A model generated the notes under the pieces. It was not told the origin of the DNA and did no database searches. It saw only the letters and a list, made by a program, of their open reading frames with translations. DNA of 55,251 nucleotides from Gudongella sp034004165 (GTDB lineage Bacteria > Bacillota > Clostridia > Tissierellales > Tissierellaceae), in assembly GCA_034004165.1 (NCBI GenBank), contig JAVEXI010000007.1, positions 1 through 55,251 of the forward strand, read 5' to 3'. How positions within the stretch are numbered: the stretch's first letter is position 1; each line of letters begins with the position of its first letter. Of this stretch, positions 42,707 through 50,180 are shown one piece after another. The position numbers and the translations under genes were made by a program.

Positions 42707-43412
42707 AAAAAAGCGGGAATTAAGACAAGCAAAGCTATTTACAATGGATAACCCCAAATCCATAATTTCTGAAGCATTTCGAACACTAAGGACGAATATC
42801 CAGTTTTCAAATGTTGATGGAGATAACAAACTACTGGTTTTCACTTCAGCAAAACAAAGAGAAGGAAAATCTACAGTCAGCTCAAACCTTGCGTATTCAA
42901 TAGCTGAATCTGGTAAAAAGACACTCATAATAGACTGCGATCTGCGTAAACCGCGTGTGCATAAAATGTTTGGAATGAGCAATTTGTCAGGCTTGACAAA
43001 TATAATTATTGGAGACAGCAGTATAGATTTAGAGGTTAAAAGACACAGGGTAATGGAGAACCTACACATACTTAGCAGTGGACCGATACCTCCAAACCCG
43101 GCAGAATTACTCGGCTCTGTCAGAATGAAGAATTTCATTGAAAAAGTCAGGCAGTCCTACGATATGGTTATAATTGACTCACCACCAATAGGGCTAGTAA
43201 CAGATAGTGCTATACTTTCGACATTAGCTGATGGAACAATAATGGTTTTAGAAGCTGGACAGACAGAAATAGATTTTGGAGTTTACTGCATAGAACAGCT
43301 GCGAAAAGTAAACGCAAAGATTTTAGGAGTAATATTAAACAAAGTGCCAACAACTGGCAAAAAGTATTACGGATATTCATATTACCAATATGAAAACTAC
43401 TATGGAGAGTGA
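42693..43412 (+). CDS. CpsD/YwqD-family bacterial tyrosine kinase
   Basis: A 239-residue BY-kinase with Walker A SAKQREGKST (52-61), Walker A' LIIDCDLRKP (78-87), Walker B VIIDSP (159-164) and a C-terminal tyrosine cluster (YYGYSYYQYENYYG, about 225-238) that is the autophosphorylation site. It is stimulated by the Wzz-like neighbour and controls polysaccharide export and chain length. The start overlaps that gene by 14 bp. Confidence 0.95.
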   Translation: MLKSKKKRELRQAKLFTMDNPKSIISEAFRTLRTNIQFSNVDGDNKLLVFTSAKQREGKSTVSSNLAYSIAESGKKTLIIDCDLRKPRVHKMFGMSNLSGLTNIIIGDSSIDLEVKRHRVMENLHILSSGPIPPNPAELLGSVRMKNFIEKVRQSYDMVIIDSPPIGLVTDSAILSTLADGTIMVLEAGQTEIDFGVYCIEQLRKVNAKILGVILNKVPTTGKKYYGYSYYQYENYYGE

Positions 43413-43417
43413 TTCGC

Positions 43418-44200
43418 ATGATTGATATGCATTCACATATACTGCCAAACATAGATGATGGCGCGAAAAGCATAGAAATGTCAATGAGGATGGCACGAAT
43501 TTATGTAGCTAATAGTTTTAGCAGAGTCGTTGCAACTCCTCATCTGTTTGATTATAGTGACTCTGACTATTCTTCTAAGATATTAAATAGCGTCAAAGAA
43601 ATGAATGGACTGTTTTATGATAACGGAATAGAACTGACAGTATTGCCTGGAAACGAGATTTATGTTTCAGCAAATACAGTCAGTGATTTGTTGAGTGATA
43701 AAGCGCTTAGCATAAATAATGGCAGATATGTTCTCTTTGAACTGCCATCTTCTGATATTCCTATGGATACAGCAAATATTATTTATGAACTTAGATTAAA
43801 GGGGTTTTCCCCCATACTGGCTCATCCCGAGAGGAATTCTGTAATAATAAACAATCCAGATAGACTACAGGATCTTGTCGAGATGGGGGCGTATGCACAG
43901 CTCAATCTTAAGAGTCTTGACGGCTTCTACGGAAAGGCAATCAAAAAGACAGCCTTTAGATTTCTAAAGAATGAACTATATAGTTTTATTGGAACAGATA
44001 GTCATTCAGATGGAAGGCGGTCTCCCAACGTAATGCATGCAATGGAAACATTAAAGTCAGCAGTAGCCAAAGAATATTACTGGAAGCTAGTTTATGAAAA
44101 TCCTGAAAGAGCATTAGACGATAGACCTCTGTCTGGAGCAAAAGAAGAAAGACAACTAAATCCGAGAAAACTCGCAGGAGTGTTTACTCACATTTTCTAA
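43418..44200 (+). CDS. CpsB/YwqE-family PHP protein-tyrosine phosphatase
   Basis: A 260-residue metal-dependent phosphatase of the PHP fold. Metal ligands include H5 and H7 of the N-terminal DMHSH, and further conserved histidines follow (HPERN, GTDSHSDGR). It removes phosphate from the tyrosine cluster of the kinase. I chose ATG 43418 (9 bases after GGAGAG) over the overlapping GTG at 43409. The last 210 bp, 43991-44200, also occur at 46080-46289 with 3 differences. Its own terminator is missing here and lies after the second copy, which suggests that the block at 44201-46079 was inserted. Confidence 0.94.
   Translation: MIDMHSHILPNIDDGAKSIEMSMRMARIYVANSFSRVVATPHLFDYSDSDYSSKILNSVKEMNGLFYDNGIELTVLPGNEIYVSANTVSDLLSDKALSINNGRYVLFELPSSDIPMDTANIIYELRLKGFSPILAHPERNSVIINNPDRLQDLVEMGAYAQLNLKSLDGFYGKAIKKTAFRFLKNELYSFIGTDSHSDGRRSPNVMHAMETLKSAVAKEYYWKLVYENPERALDDRPLSGAKEERQLNPRKLAGVFTHIF
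43991..44200 (+). repeat. 210-bp direct repeat, copy 1 (inside the PHP phosphatase gene)
   Basis: Identical at 207 of 210 positions to 46080-46289. The repeat begins at GGAACAGATA and ends exactly at the TAA stop, where the REP hairpin of the inserted block begins. Confidence 0.95.
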
Positions 44201-44202
44201 AA

Positions 44203-44230
44203 GTGCCCACGGGGTCAGTCCCCATGGGCA
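44203..44230 (+). repeat. REP hairpin R1
   Basis: GTGCCCACGGGG pairs with CCCCATGGGCA around TCAGT. This is the REP type associated with RAYT transposases in Firmicutes. It starts the inserted block. Confidence 0.85.
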
Positions 44231-44408
44231 AATATAATTCTTTTCAAATGGTGTTTCCTAGAAAATTAATATCTAACTCTTTTATACATAGTGGGATTTG
44301 AAGAATAGTAGCTTTTTTAATCATTCAAAGTGCTTTATTATGTCATTATTCAGAAAAAATGACATAATGAAAAACAATTAATGAGACATAAGAAAAGGGG
44401 GCTAGAGT

Positions 44409-44999
44409 TTGGTTTTAGATGACGGAAGATTTGAAGAATCAGAAAATATCAAGGACATAAATGATTTATCTTTAAAAGAGATTGATGATATTGAATCTTG
44501 TCTTAGGAGTTTAGAACAATTAATAGACACACAAAAATATAGTGATTGCATCAGATATTTGAAATGGATGAAAGAGAAGCTAGACATTAACAGATTAGCA
44601 CATGAGCAGGATGAGAAAAAGAAGATGGATCAAAAGCACATGCATCCTATTAGGCCCAGAAGAGGCGAGATTTATTTAGCCCAACTTGGTGAAAACATAG
44701 GCAAAGAAATCAATGATAAGCACCTCGTTTTAATTGTGCAAAATAATAAAGGAAATTTATACAGTAATACGGTAGTATGTATACCTATATCAAGTAATAG
44801 TAAATTATATTATTCTCATGAAAAGATAGAATTAAAAGATATAAAAAATGGAAGGTTGGATAAATTGCCATCAAAGGCAAAAACTGAACAGATTCACTAT
44901 CTAGATAAGGCAAGACTAATACATAAAGTTGCAGAATTAGAATCTGAAGCGGTTGAAAGGATTTGTGTTAGATTAATGAAAAATCTTGACATAAAATAA
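44409..44999 (+). CDS. PemK/MazF-like toxin-family protein with N-terminal extension
   Basis: A 196-residue soluble protein. The C-terminal 110 residues are a MazF/PemK fold (RPRRGEIYLAQLGENIG at the start, VVCIPISSN in the middle, AELESEAVERICVRLM at the end), which in toxins cuts mRNA at short sequences. The N-terminal 85 residues are helical and charged and are not part of standard MazF. No antitoxin gene is adjacent, so either the extension acts as built-in control or this is a non-toxic family member. TTG 44409 follows AAAGGGGG. It lies between REP hairpins R1 and R2, within an inserted block, and has two terminators downstream. Confidence 0.8.
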   Translation: MVLDDGRFEESENIKDINDLSLKEIDDIESCLRSLEQLIDTQKYSDCIRYLKWMKEKLDINRLAHEQDEKKKMDQKHMHPIRPRRGEIYLAQLGENIGKEINDKHLVLIVQNNKGNLYSNTVVCIPISSNSKLYYSHEKIELKDIKNGRLDKLPSKAKTEQIHYLDKARLIHKVAELESEAVERICVRLMKNLDIK

Positions 45000-45057
45000 C
45001 TTTTTTTATATAATCAAATAAATGTAATTATTTAGCTTGACGTGGGTCAAGCATATG

Positions 45058-45119
45058 GCTATAAAAGTATAGCGTTTTTTAAAGAAAAGCAACTTGTAGT
45101 TGCTTTTCTTACTTTTTTT
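45058..45119 (+). terminator. Double terminator after the MazF-like gene
   Basis: The first hairpin is GCTATA / TATAGC (45058-45073) followed by TTTTTT. The second is AAGAAAAGCAACT / AGTTGCTTTTCTT (45082-45110) with a TGT loop and a TTTTTTT run. A further hairpin, TTGACGTGGGTCAA, lies just upstream at about 45037-45050. Confidence 0.85.
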
Positions 45120-45280
45120 GAATATTTTATTATGTGTTGGGAATAATATATATAAGAGAAGATACTATTTAGCTCAGCATTAGGTTGGGCACTTAATATT
45201 CCCTAGGGTGGCTTTAAGTCACCCATTTTATTTGTGCCCCCGGGCAGTCCCCACGGGCAAATACAGCAAGAGGTGATAAT
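45120..45280. other. Structured spacer before the RAYT gene
   Basis: Holds an imperfect hairpin, GGGC-ACTTAA / TTAAGT-CACCC (45187-45224), whose loop contains the palindrome CCCTAGGG, and then REP hairpin R2. No gene is seen. Confidence 0.5.
45234..45259 (+). repeat. REP hairpin R2
   Basis: A GTGCCCCCGGG...CCCCACGGGCA hairpin, degenerate in its stem compared with R3, ending 21 bp before the RAYT start codon. R1 and R2 share the following AAATA. Confidence 0.8.
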
Positions 45281-46039
45281 ATGGCTAGACAACCAAGGGA
45301 AAGAAGTAGCACCGGAATATATCATGTAATGCTAAGAGGAATAAACCATCATACAATCTTTGAAGATGATGTAGACTTTCAAAGATATCTCAAAACATTG
45401 ATGGATTACCAAGAGAAGCTGGATTATTCGATATATGCATATTGTCTGATGGATAATCACGTTCATTTACTAATTAAAGAAGGCTCAGAAGAACTGAGCA
45501 AGGTATTTCAAACATTAGCTGCCAGCTTTGTATATTGGTACAATAAGAAATATGAAAGAGAAGGACAATTATTTCAGGGACGATTTAGAAGTGAAGCAGT
45601 AGATAACGACGAGTATTTCCTTGTCGTAACAAGGTATATTCATCAGAATCCTGTGAAGGCAGGTATAGTTGAGAATGCTGAAGATTATATGTGGTCAAGT
45701 TATAGAGAATACATAGGAAAACCAAGTATTTGCGACATAGATTTTGGGCTTGATATTATTGATCCTAATAGGCAAAGAGCTTTAGCAACGTTTATAAAAT
45801 ACAACTCCAAAGAAAACCAGGATTCGTGTTTAGATAATGATCAAGATATAAGATTGAGTGATTCTGAGGCCAGAGAAATAATTATGAAGATAGGCAATAT
45901 AAAAAGCCCTGATGAAGCAATAAACCTTGACAAGAAAGTACGAACTAAGTTGATAAAAGCTTGTAAAGAGGAAGGCATATACGCCAGACAGATATCGAGA
46001 TTAACAGGAATCTCACGAGGGATAGTAAAAAGAATCTAA
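45281..46039 (+). CDS. REP-associated tyrosine transposase (RAYT, Y1/IS200-like)
   Basis: A 252-residue protein of the TnpA-REP/Y1 family. The HUH motif is H60-V61-H62 in MDNHVHLLI, and the catalytic tyrosine is Y119 in VTRYIHQNPVKAG. The C-terminal about 45 residues form a helix-turn-helix-like tail (ARQISRLTGISRGIVKRI) often added to these enzymes. RAYTs cut single-stranded DNA at REP hairpins, and REP copies R2 and R3 lie directly before and after the gene. GAGGTGA precedes the ATG. Full length, so probably active. Confidence 0.93.
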   Translation: MARQPRERSSTGIYHVMLRGINHHTIFEDDVDFQRYLKTLMDYQEKLDYSIYAYCLMDNHVHLLIKEGSEELSKVFQTLAASFVYWYNKKYEREGQLFQGRFRSEAVDNDEYFLVVTRYIHQNPVKAGIVENAEDYMWSSYREYIGKPSICDIDFGLDIIDPNRQRALATFIKYNSKENQDSCLDNDQDIRLSDSEAREIIMKIGNIKSPDEAINLDKKVRTKLIKACKEEGIYARQISRLTGISRGIVKRI

Positions 46040-46041
46040 CC

Positions 46042-46077
46042 AAAAGTGCCCCTGGGGACAGTCCCCATGGGCACTTT
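46042..46077 (+). repeat. REP hairpin R3
   Basis: AAAAGTGCCCCTGGGG pairs with CCCCATGGGCACTTTT around ACAGT, with a single mismatch. It closes the inserted block; the second 210-bp repeat begins 3 bases later. Confidence 0.9.
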
Positions 46078-46079
46078 TG

Positions 46080-46289
46080 GGAACAGATAGTCATTCAGAT
46101 GGAAGGCGGTCTCCCAACGTAATGCATGAAATGGAAACGTTAAAGTCAGCAGTAGCCAAAGAATATTACTGGAAGCTAGTTTATGAAAATCCTGAAAGAG
46201 CATTAGACGATAGACCACTGTCTGGAGCAAAAGAAGAAAGACAACTAAATCCGAGAAAACTCGCAGGAGTGTTTACTCACATTTTCTAA
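46080..46289 (+). pseudogene. 3' fragment of the PHP phosphatase gene (copy 2 of the 210-bp repeat)
   Basis: This encodes the last 69 residues of the phosphatase in frame (from GTDSHSDGRR to GVFTHIF), with two amino-acid-level differences at most. It has no start region or ribosome site of its own and lacks the N-terminal metal ligands, so it cannot be a working enzyme. The terminator right after it (46288-46318) is probably the original terminator of the capsule-control operon. Confidence 0.9.
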
Positions 46290-46320
46290 CCCACAGAGTG
46301 CTAGTGGGTTGTTTTTTTGT
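46288..46320 (+). terminator. Terminator after the phosphatase fragment
   Basis: AACCCAC (46288-46294) pairs with GTGGGTT (46304-46310), then GTTTTTTTGT. It overlaps the TAA of the fragment. Confidence 0.88.
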
Positions 46321-46341
46321 AGGGGCGATCTTAGATCGCCC
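46319..46341. repeat. GTAGGGGCGATC-type hairpin repeat
   Basis: GGGCGATC / GATCGCCC form a hairpin around TTA after GTAGG. It resembles the GTAGGGGCTAGC-type family elsewhere in the window but has a different stem. Confidence 0.65.
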
Positions 46342-46428
46342 GTTTGTTGCTTTGTCATTATTTTGTCACCCTTCTAACCGCCATTCTTGGTATAGTTATA
46401 AGTGAAATGAATGTTAGGGGGAGAATTG

Positions 46429-47400
46429 ATGAAAAAACAAAACAGAATCGCGACCTTGATGCTAATTGCGATAATGCTCACAATGAGCTTTGGTACATCC
46501 TTTGGAGAGGAGTTGCTAATTATGCCGATAAATGCACCTGTAGAATTACCTCAGAATGAATACGTCAGGACAGATGCTACGCTTGAAGAAGTCATCGAAC
46601 TGGACAATTACGTAAGAATACTCGTAAAGAACGACAAAGAAGAAGGACTTGATAGATTCTTCGCCAACATCGGCGAGAACACTCTTCTTTTGAGTCAGAC
46701 TACAATGGACAAAGCTGAAGCTAAGCTTCTGAGTGACGGAACCAAAGTTGCAGTCTTTTACAGGACGAACACTCCAATGGCACTTAGCGAACCACCTCAA
46801 CTTACACCTCAAGTTGTAGTTATCATGGATGGAGACGAAAACACAAACACTGTCATGGTTGAAAAATTTGACGAAAATCTTCTAAGTGCTGACGGTTCAC
46901 TTGTCATCAGAGTTGGTGACGATACTGTCGTAGTGGACAAAGAAGGTAGTGAAGTTGAAAAGGATCTTGTCGCAGGGAATGAACTAGCTATTTTCTACAA
47001 ATTTGTATTAGAAAGCTACCCAGGACAAACAACACCAGAAAAGATAATTGTACTACCAGGAGTTGAAGTGTTGGAAGAAGACGCTCTGATTTTAACACAA
47101 GAGATGCTAAAATCTGAAGGCGATGTAATAATGATTCCATTGAGAGCTGTAGCTGAATTCCTTGGATATGAAATCAAATGGGATGGAACCAATAAAACAG
47201 TTGAGATGACAAGAGGTCCCCAGTGGACATTAGTAACAATAGGAAGAAATACGTATAATTTTGCAAAGATGATGATAAGGCTTGAAACTGCACCTGTTAT
47301 TCACGAAGGCAGAACTTATGTGCCACTTTCATTCATCGAGCAAGTTTTCAAAGCAAACACAGAATTACTTCCAGATGGAGAAATAAAAGTAACGCTGTAA
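46429..47400 (+). CDS. Secreted stalk-domain protein
   Basis: A 323-residue exported protein: signal peptide (about 1-27), an N-terminal beta-rich region (about 30-215) without known motif, and a C-terminal stalk domain of the copper amine oxidase N-terminal type (about 228-320; MIPLRAVAEFLGYEIKWDGT and RTYVPLSFIEQVF). I chose ATG 46429, 6-8 bases after AGGGGGAG; an upstream ATG at 46411 lacks such a site. A likely wall or surface protein of unknown role. It ends at a strong terminator at 47407. Confidence 0.82.
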   Translation: MKKQNRIATLMLIAIMLTMSFGTSFGEELLIMPINAPVELPQNEYVRTDATLEEVIELDNYVRILVKNDKEEGLDRFFANIGENTLLLSQTTMDKAEAKLLSDGTKVAVFYRTNTPMALSEPPQLTPQVVVIMDGDENTNTVMVEKFDENLLSADGSLVIRVGDDTVVVDKEGSEVEKDLVAGNELAIFYKFVLESYPGQTTPEKIIVLPGVEVLEEDALILTQEMLKSEGDVIMIPLRAVAEFLGYEIKWDGTNKTVEMTRGPQWTLVTIGRNTYNFAKMMIRLETAPVIHEGRTYVPLSFIEQVFKANTELLPDGEIKVTL

Positions 47401-47406
47401 ACACAA

Positions 47407-47440
47407 AGAGGGTAACTGACCACGTCAGTTACCCTCTAAT
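47407..47440 (+). terminator. Strong hairpin terminator of the stalk-protein gene
   Basis: A 14-bp perfect stem, AGAGGGTAACTGAC / GTCAGTTACCCTCT, with a CAC loop. It can serve both directions; the following T tract is weak. Confidence 0.8.
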
Positions 47441-47465
47441 AATATCTACTAAGTTTAAGATTTAT

Positions 47466-47524
47466 GGCCAGCAAAGCTAGCCCCTACAATTCACTGTTCA
47501 CTATTCACTGTTACTTATTCACTG
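47466..47524. repeat. GTAGGGGCTAGC-type hairpin plus TTCACTATTCACT repeats
   Basis: The reversed hairpin GGCCAGCAAAGCTAGCCCC (47466-47487) is followed directly by repeated TTCACT units to 47524, the same composite as at 30256-30314 and 48791-48842. Confidence 0.75.
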
Positions 47525-47527
47525 CTT

Positions 47528-48541
47528 TTAGTTCGTGAACAACTGAGTCCAATAAGTTCTGTCCCCAAAGTAAACTCCAATTCCAATCTTTCCAAACTTT
47601 TCACTTAGAATATTTGCTCTGTGTCCAGGTGAATCCATCCAGCCCTTAACAACATCCTTAGGAGTCTTGAATCCCATTGCAATGTTTTCGCCTGCAGCTT
47701 TGTAATTCACTCCGAATGATTTCATCATGTCGAAGGGTGAACCGTAGTTTGGTGAATCGTGGTCAAAATACTTATGTACTGCCATGTCTTTAGATTTCTC
47801 GCCAGCTACATACTGTAGAAGTGGGTCCATAACTAAGGGACCAAGTCCAACTTTCTTTCTCTCTGCGTTAACCAGATCTAGAACTTGAACTGCGTAATCA
47901 GATGACTGATCTATAGCAGCGGGTGCAACTCTCAAGCTTTCATCTACAAGTCTTAACAGAACAGTTGCTGCTTCGGCTCTAGTCAGAGTGTTAGCTCCAC
48001 TGAATGTTCCATCAGGATATCCCGTGATTATCCCGTTAGCGAATGAGTGAAGAACTGCTGTCTTCAGGTCTACATCGCCAGCTACAACTGGAACTTTGTC
48101 TATGTCTTTTATCTGACTGCTATATGCTGCCAAGTGATTGTCTGGCTTAGTATTCTGATATGTAAGCACCTTTGATGATATTCTCGCCATGTCGTATCTT
48201 GTTATGTATTGGTCGAGATTCTGAGTCATATCTGGACAAATTAGTTTAAGCTTAGTTGCCTTGTCGATATATCCGCTTGCCCAGTGAGTCCCGGTTGGCT
48301 TAACGTTGTCATATCCTAAGAGTGAAACGGTCGCCTTGATGAATTCAGCCCTCGTCATAGTCTGCTTAGGCCTGAAAGATCCATCAGGATAACCACTAAA
48401 GCCCCCCATATCCGCAATCCTTGTTACATTAGAATGGCACCAGTCGTTCTTTGGTACATCGGTAAATCCAGCAGCCATCAGCTGTATAGGTTGTATAAGT
48501 ATTAACAGGGCTACTAATAAGCCGATAAATTTTCTTTTCAT
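47528..48541 (-). CDS. SLH-domain protein with CAP (SCP/YkwD-like) domain
   Basis: A 337-residue exported protein. I chose the ATG at 48541, 10 bases after GGAG; an upstream GTG at 48550 is too close to that site. Signal peptide (about 1-24), three SLH repeats (about 25-200; GYPDGSFRPKQTMTRAEF, GTHWASGYIDKA, GYPDGTFSGANTLTRAEA) and a C-terminal CAP domain (about 215-335) with LVNAERKKVGL, HDSPNYGSPFDMM, GENIAMG and WMDSPGHRANI. CAP proteins of bacteria are wall-associated with mostly unknown activity. Transcribed away from livJ; a WalR-type box lies upstream. Confidence 0.92.
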   Translation of the reverse strand: MKRKFIGLLVALLILIQPIQLMAAGFTDVPKNDWCHSNVTRIADMGGFSGYPDGSFRPKQTMTRAEFIKATVSLLGYDNVKPTGTHWASGYIDKATKLKLICPDMTQNLDQYITRYDMARISSKVLTYQNTKPDNHLAAYSSQIKDIDKVPVVAGDVDLKTAVLHSFANGIITGYPDGTFSGANTLTRAEAATVLLRLVDESLRVAPAAIDQSSDYAVQVLDLVNAERKKVGLGPLVMDPLLQYVAGEKSKDMAVHKYFDHDSPNYGSPFDMMKSFGVNYKAAGENIAMGFKTPKDVVKGWMDSPGHRANILSEKFGKIGIGVYFGDRTYWTQLFTN

Positions 48542-48562
48542 AAAAATCACACTCCAGGAAAG

Positions 48563-48590
48563 ATTATATCATTACTCGTAAATATTACAA
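48563..48590 (-). promoter_or_regulatory. Probable promoter of the SLH-CAP gene
   Basis: On the - strand TTGTAA (48590-48585), a 16-bp spacer and TATAAT (48568-48563), 22 bp before the ATG at 48541. Confidence 0.55.
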
Positions 48591-48671
48591 TATCAAATCT
48601 GTCCGGCAATATTAGTGACTTTATTATATTACAAAGTTAATGTAATGTCTACATAAATCGTAAAAATACAT

Positions 48672-48688
48672 ATTACAATATGATTACA
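48672..48688 (-). promoter_or_regulatory. WalR-type box 4
   Basis: On the - strand this reads TGTAAT-CATAT-TGTAAT, an exact match to TGTWAH-N5-TGTWAH, about 80 bp upstream of the SLH-CAP -35. Confidence 0.5.
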
Positions 48689-48872
48689 TATTAAATCAAA
48701 TGCATTTGAAACGAGATAAAAGCGTCATAAAATTATTTTTTTATCAAGATCCTTCACTGCGTTCAGGATGACAGAAAACCTTTTCACTATGGCCAGCAAA
48801 GCTAGCCCCTACTATTCACTATTCACTATTCACTTTTCACTATCCCCTACCCCCTCCACAAACTGTGTAATA

Positions 48873-48901
48873 TTGACATCGGAGGTGTATCGATATATAC
48901 T
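48873..48901 (+). promoter_or_regulatory. Sigma-A promoter of the liv operon
   Basis: A perfect -35 TTGACA (48873-48878), a 17-bp spacer and TATACT (48896-48901). It lies 121 bp before the livJ ATG. Confidence 0.85.
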
Positions 48902-48919
48902 ATAAATTATTAAGAGTGC

Positions 48920-48947
48920 CAGAGGCGAAAGCAAAATTGCTTCTCTG
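48920..48947 (+). promoter_or_regulatory. Hairpin in the livJ leader
   Basis: CAGAG (48920-48924) and AAGCAA (48929-48934) pair with TTGCTT (48937-48942) and CTCTG (48943-48947), leaving a 4-base bulge GCGA. It could be an mRNA-stability or control hairpin; no known riboswitch pattern is recognised. Confidence 0.4.
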
Positions 48948-49021
48948 ACATAAAAGCCTAATTGCTGCCTACAAGCGCAAAATGGCAAACTATAAGGACT
49001 ACAAAAAAGGGGGAAAAATCT

Positions 49022-50173
49022 ATGAAGAAGTTTATGTTACTCGCTCTATCAGCAGTTATGGTTTTAGGCCTGCTGGCAGGGTGCGGTGGCGGTGGAGACA
49101 CTCCTTCAAAGGCTGATGTAATAAAAATTGGCGTATTTGAACCAATGACTGGTGTCAACGCAGCCGGAGGAGAAATGACCGTTGAGGGAATTGAACTTGC
49201 AAATGAGAAAGTACCAGAAGTTCTTGGTCAAAAAGTTGAGATTGTCGTCGTTGACAACAAATCTGACAAAGTTGAGGCCGCTAGTGCTGCCAACAAACTA
49301 ATCGAGCAGGACAAAGTAGTCGCTATAATAGGAAGCTATGGTTCATCACTAGCGATGGCAGCAGGAGACATAGTTAAAACTGCTCAGGTTCCAGCAGTTG
49401 GATGTTCACCAACCAACCCACTGGTAACACTGGACAACGATTACTACTTCAGAGTCTGCTTTATCGACCCATTCCAGGGAACAGTAATGGCTAACTATGC
49501 ATTCAAAGATTTAGGAGCTAAGACAGCAGCAATAATTCAGGACGTTCAACAGGACTACTCAGTAGGACTTAGCAAGTACTTTGTAGATGCTTTCGTAGCA
49601 CTTACAGGCGATCCTGACAGTATAGTTGCAACTGTATCCTATAACACTGGAGACCAGGACTTTACAGCTCAGCTTACAAGCGTTAAAGGACTTAACCCAG
49701 ATGTAATATTTGCACCTGGAAACTACGGCGAGTCAGCATTACTTATCAAACAAGCCAGAGACCTCGAAATGAAGACTCCTATGCTGGGTGGAGACACTTG
49801 GGAAGCACCTGAGTTTCTATCAATTGGTGGAGATGCAGTTGAAGGAGCAGTATTCTCAACTCACTTTACTTCAGAAGCTCCTGTAACAGACGTATCAACT
49901 GTATTCCTAGCTGACTACGAAGCAAAGTTTGGCAAACAAGCTAACGCATTTGCAGCACTTGGATACGACGCTTACATGGTAATAATCGATGCTATAGAAA
50001 GAGCTGGAGCAGCTGATTCTGCTTCAATCCAGAAAGAACTTGCAAAGACAACAGGATTTGTTGGAGCAACTGGAAACATAACTCTTGATGAGAATGGCGA
50101 CGCTGTTAAATCAGCAGTCATAAACAAAGTTGACGGCGGAAAATTCATCTACCTGACAACTGTAGAACCATAA
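49022..50173 (+). CDS. livJ: Branched-chain amino acid ABC transporter, substrate-binding lipoprotein
   Basis: A 383-residue lipoprotein with a signal peptide ending LLAGC (cysteine about 20) and a type I periplasmic-binding-protein (LivJ/HAAT) fold, for example KIGVFEPMTGVNAAGGEMTV. It captures leucine, isoleucine, valine or a related amino acid outside the membrane. I chose ATG 49022 because AAGGGGGAAAA lies upstream and a lipoprotein signal starts there. A hairpin separates it from livH, a usual way to make more binding protein than membrane parts. Exact amino-acid preference is unknown. Confidence 0.94.
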   Translation: MKKFMLLALSAVMVLGLLAGCGGGGDTPSKADVIKIGVFEPMTGVNAAGGEMTVEGIELANEKVPEVLGQKVEIVVVDNKSDKVEAASAANKLIEQDKVVAIIGSYGSSLAMAAGDIVKTAQVPAVGCSPTNPLVTLDNDYYFRVCFIDPFQGTVMANYAFKDLGAKTAAIIQDVQQDYSVGLSKYFVDAFVALTGDPDSIVATVSYNTGDQDFTAQLTSVKGLNPDVIFAPGNYGESALLIKQARDLEMKTPMLGGDTWEAPEFLSIGGDAVEGAVFSTHFTSEAPVTDVSTVFLADYEAKFGKQANAFAALGYDAYMVIIDAIERAGAADSASIQKELAKTTGFVGATGNITLDENGDAVKSAVINKVDGGKFIYLTTVEP

Positions 50174-50180
50174 ATATCAG

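Larger units (their letters stand above)
48542..49021. promoter_or_regulatory. Divergent region between SLH-CAP and livJ
   Basis: A 480-bp gap. Going right: the SLH-CAP promoter (48563-48590, - strand), an AT-rich stretch with repeated ATTACA motifs including a WalR-type box (48672-48688), a reversed GTCATCCTGAACG-type unit (48747-48774), a reversed GTAGGGGCTAGC-type hairpin (48791-48812) with TTCACT repeats to 48842, the livJ promoter (48873-48901) and a leader hairpin (48920-48947). Confidence 0.75.

Noticed and set aside
44203..46077. GTGCCC...GGGCAC hairpins as transcription terminators
   Set aside because: They lack T runs and recur as a set around the RAYT gene; REP elements explain them better, although R3 may weakly terminate.
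46080..46289. A separate small gene of 70 codons
   Set aside because: It is a 210-bp copy of the phosphatase 3' end with no ribosome site and no N-terminal metal ligands; treated as a fragment.
46344..46559. Small open frame before the stalk-protein gene
   Set aside because: It overlaps the start of the stalk-domain gene in another frame, has no ribosome site and resembles no protein.
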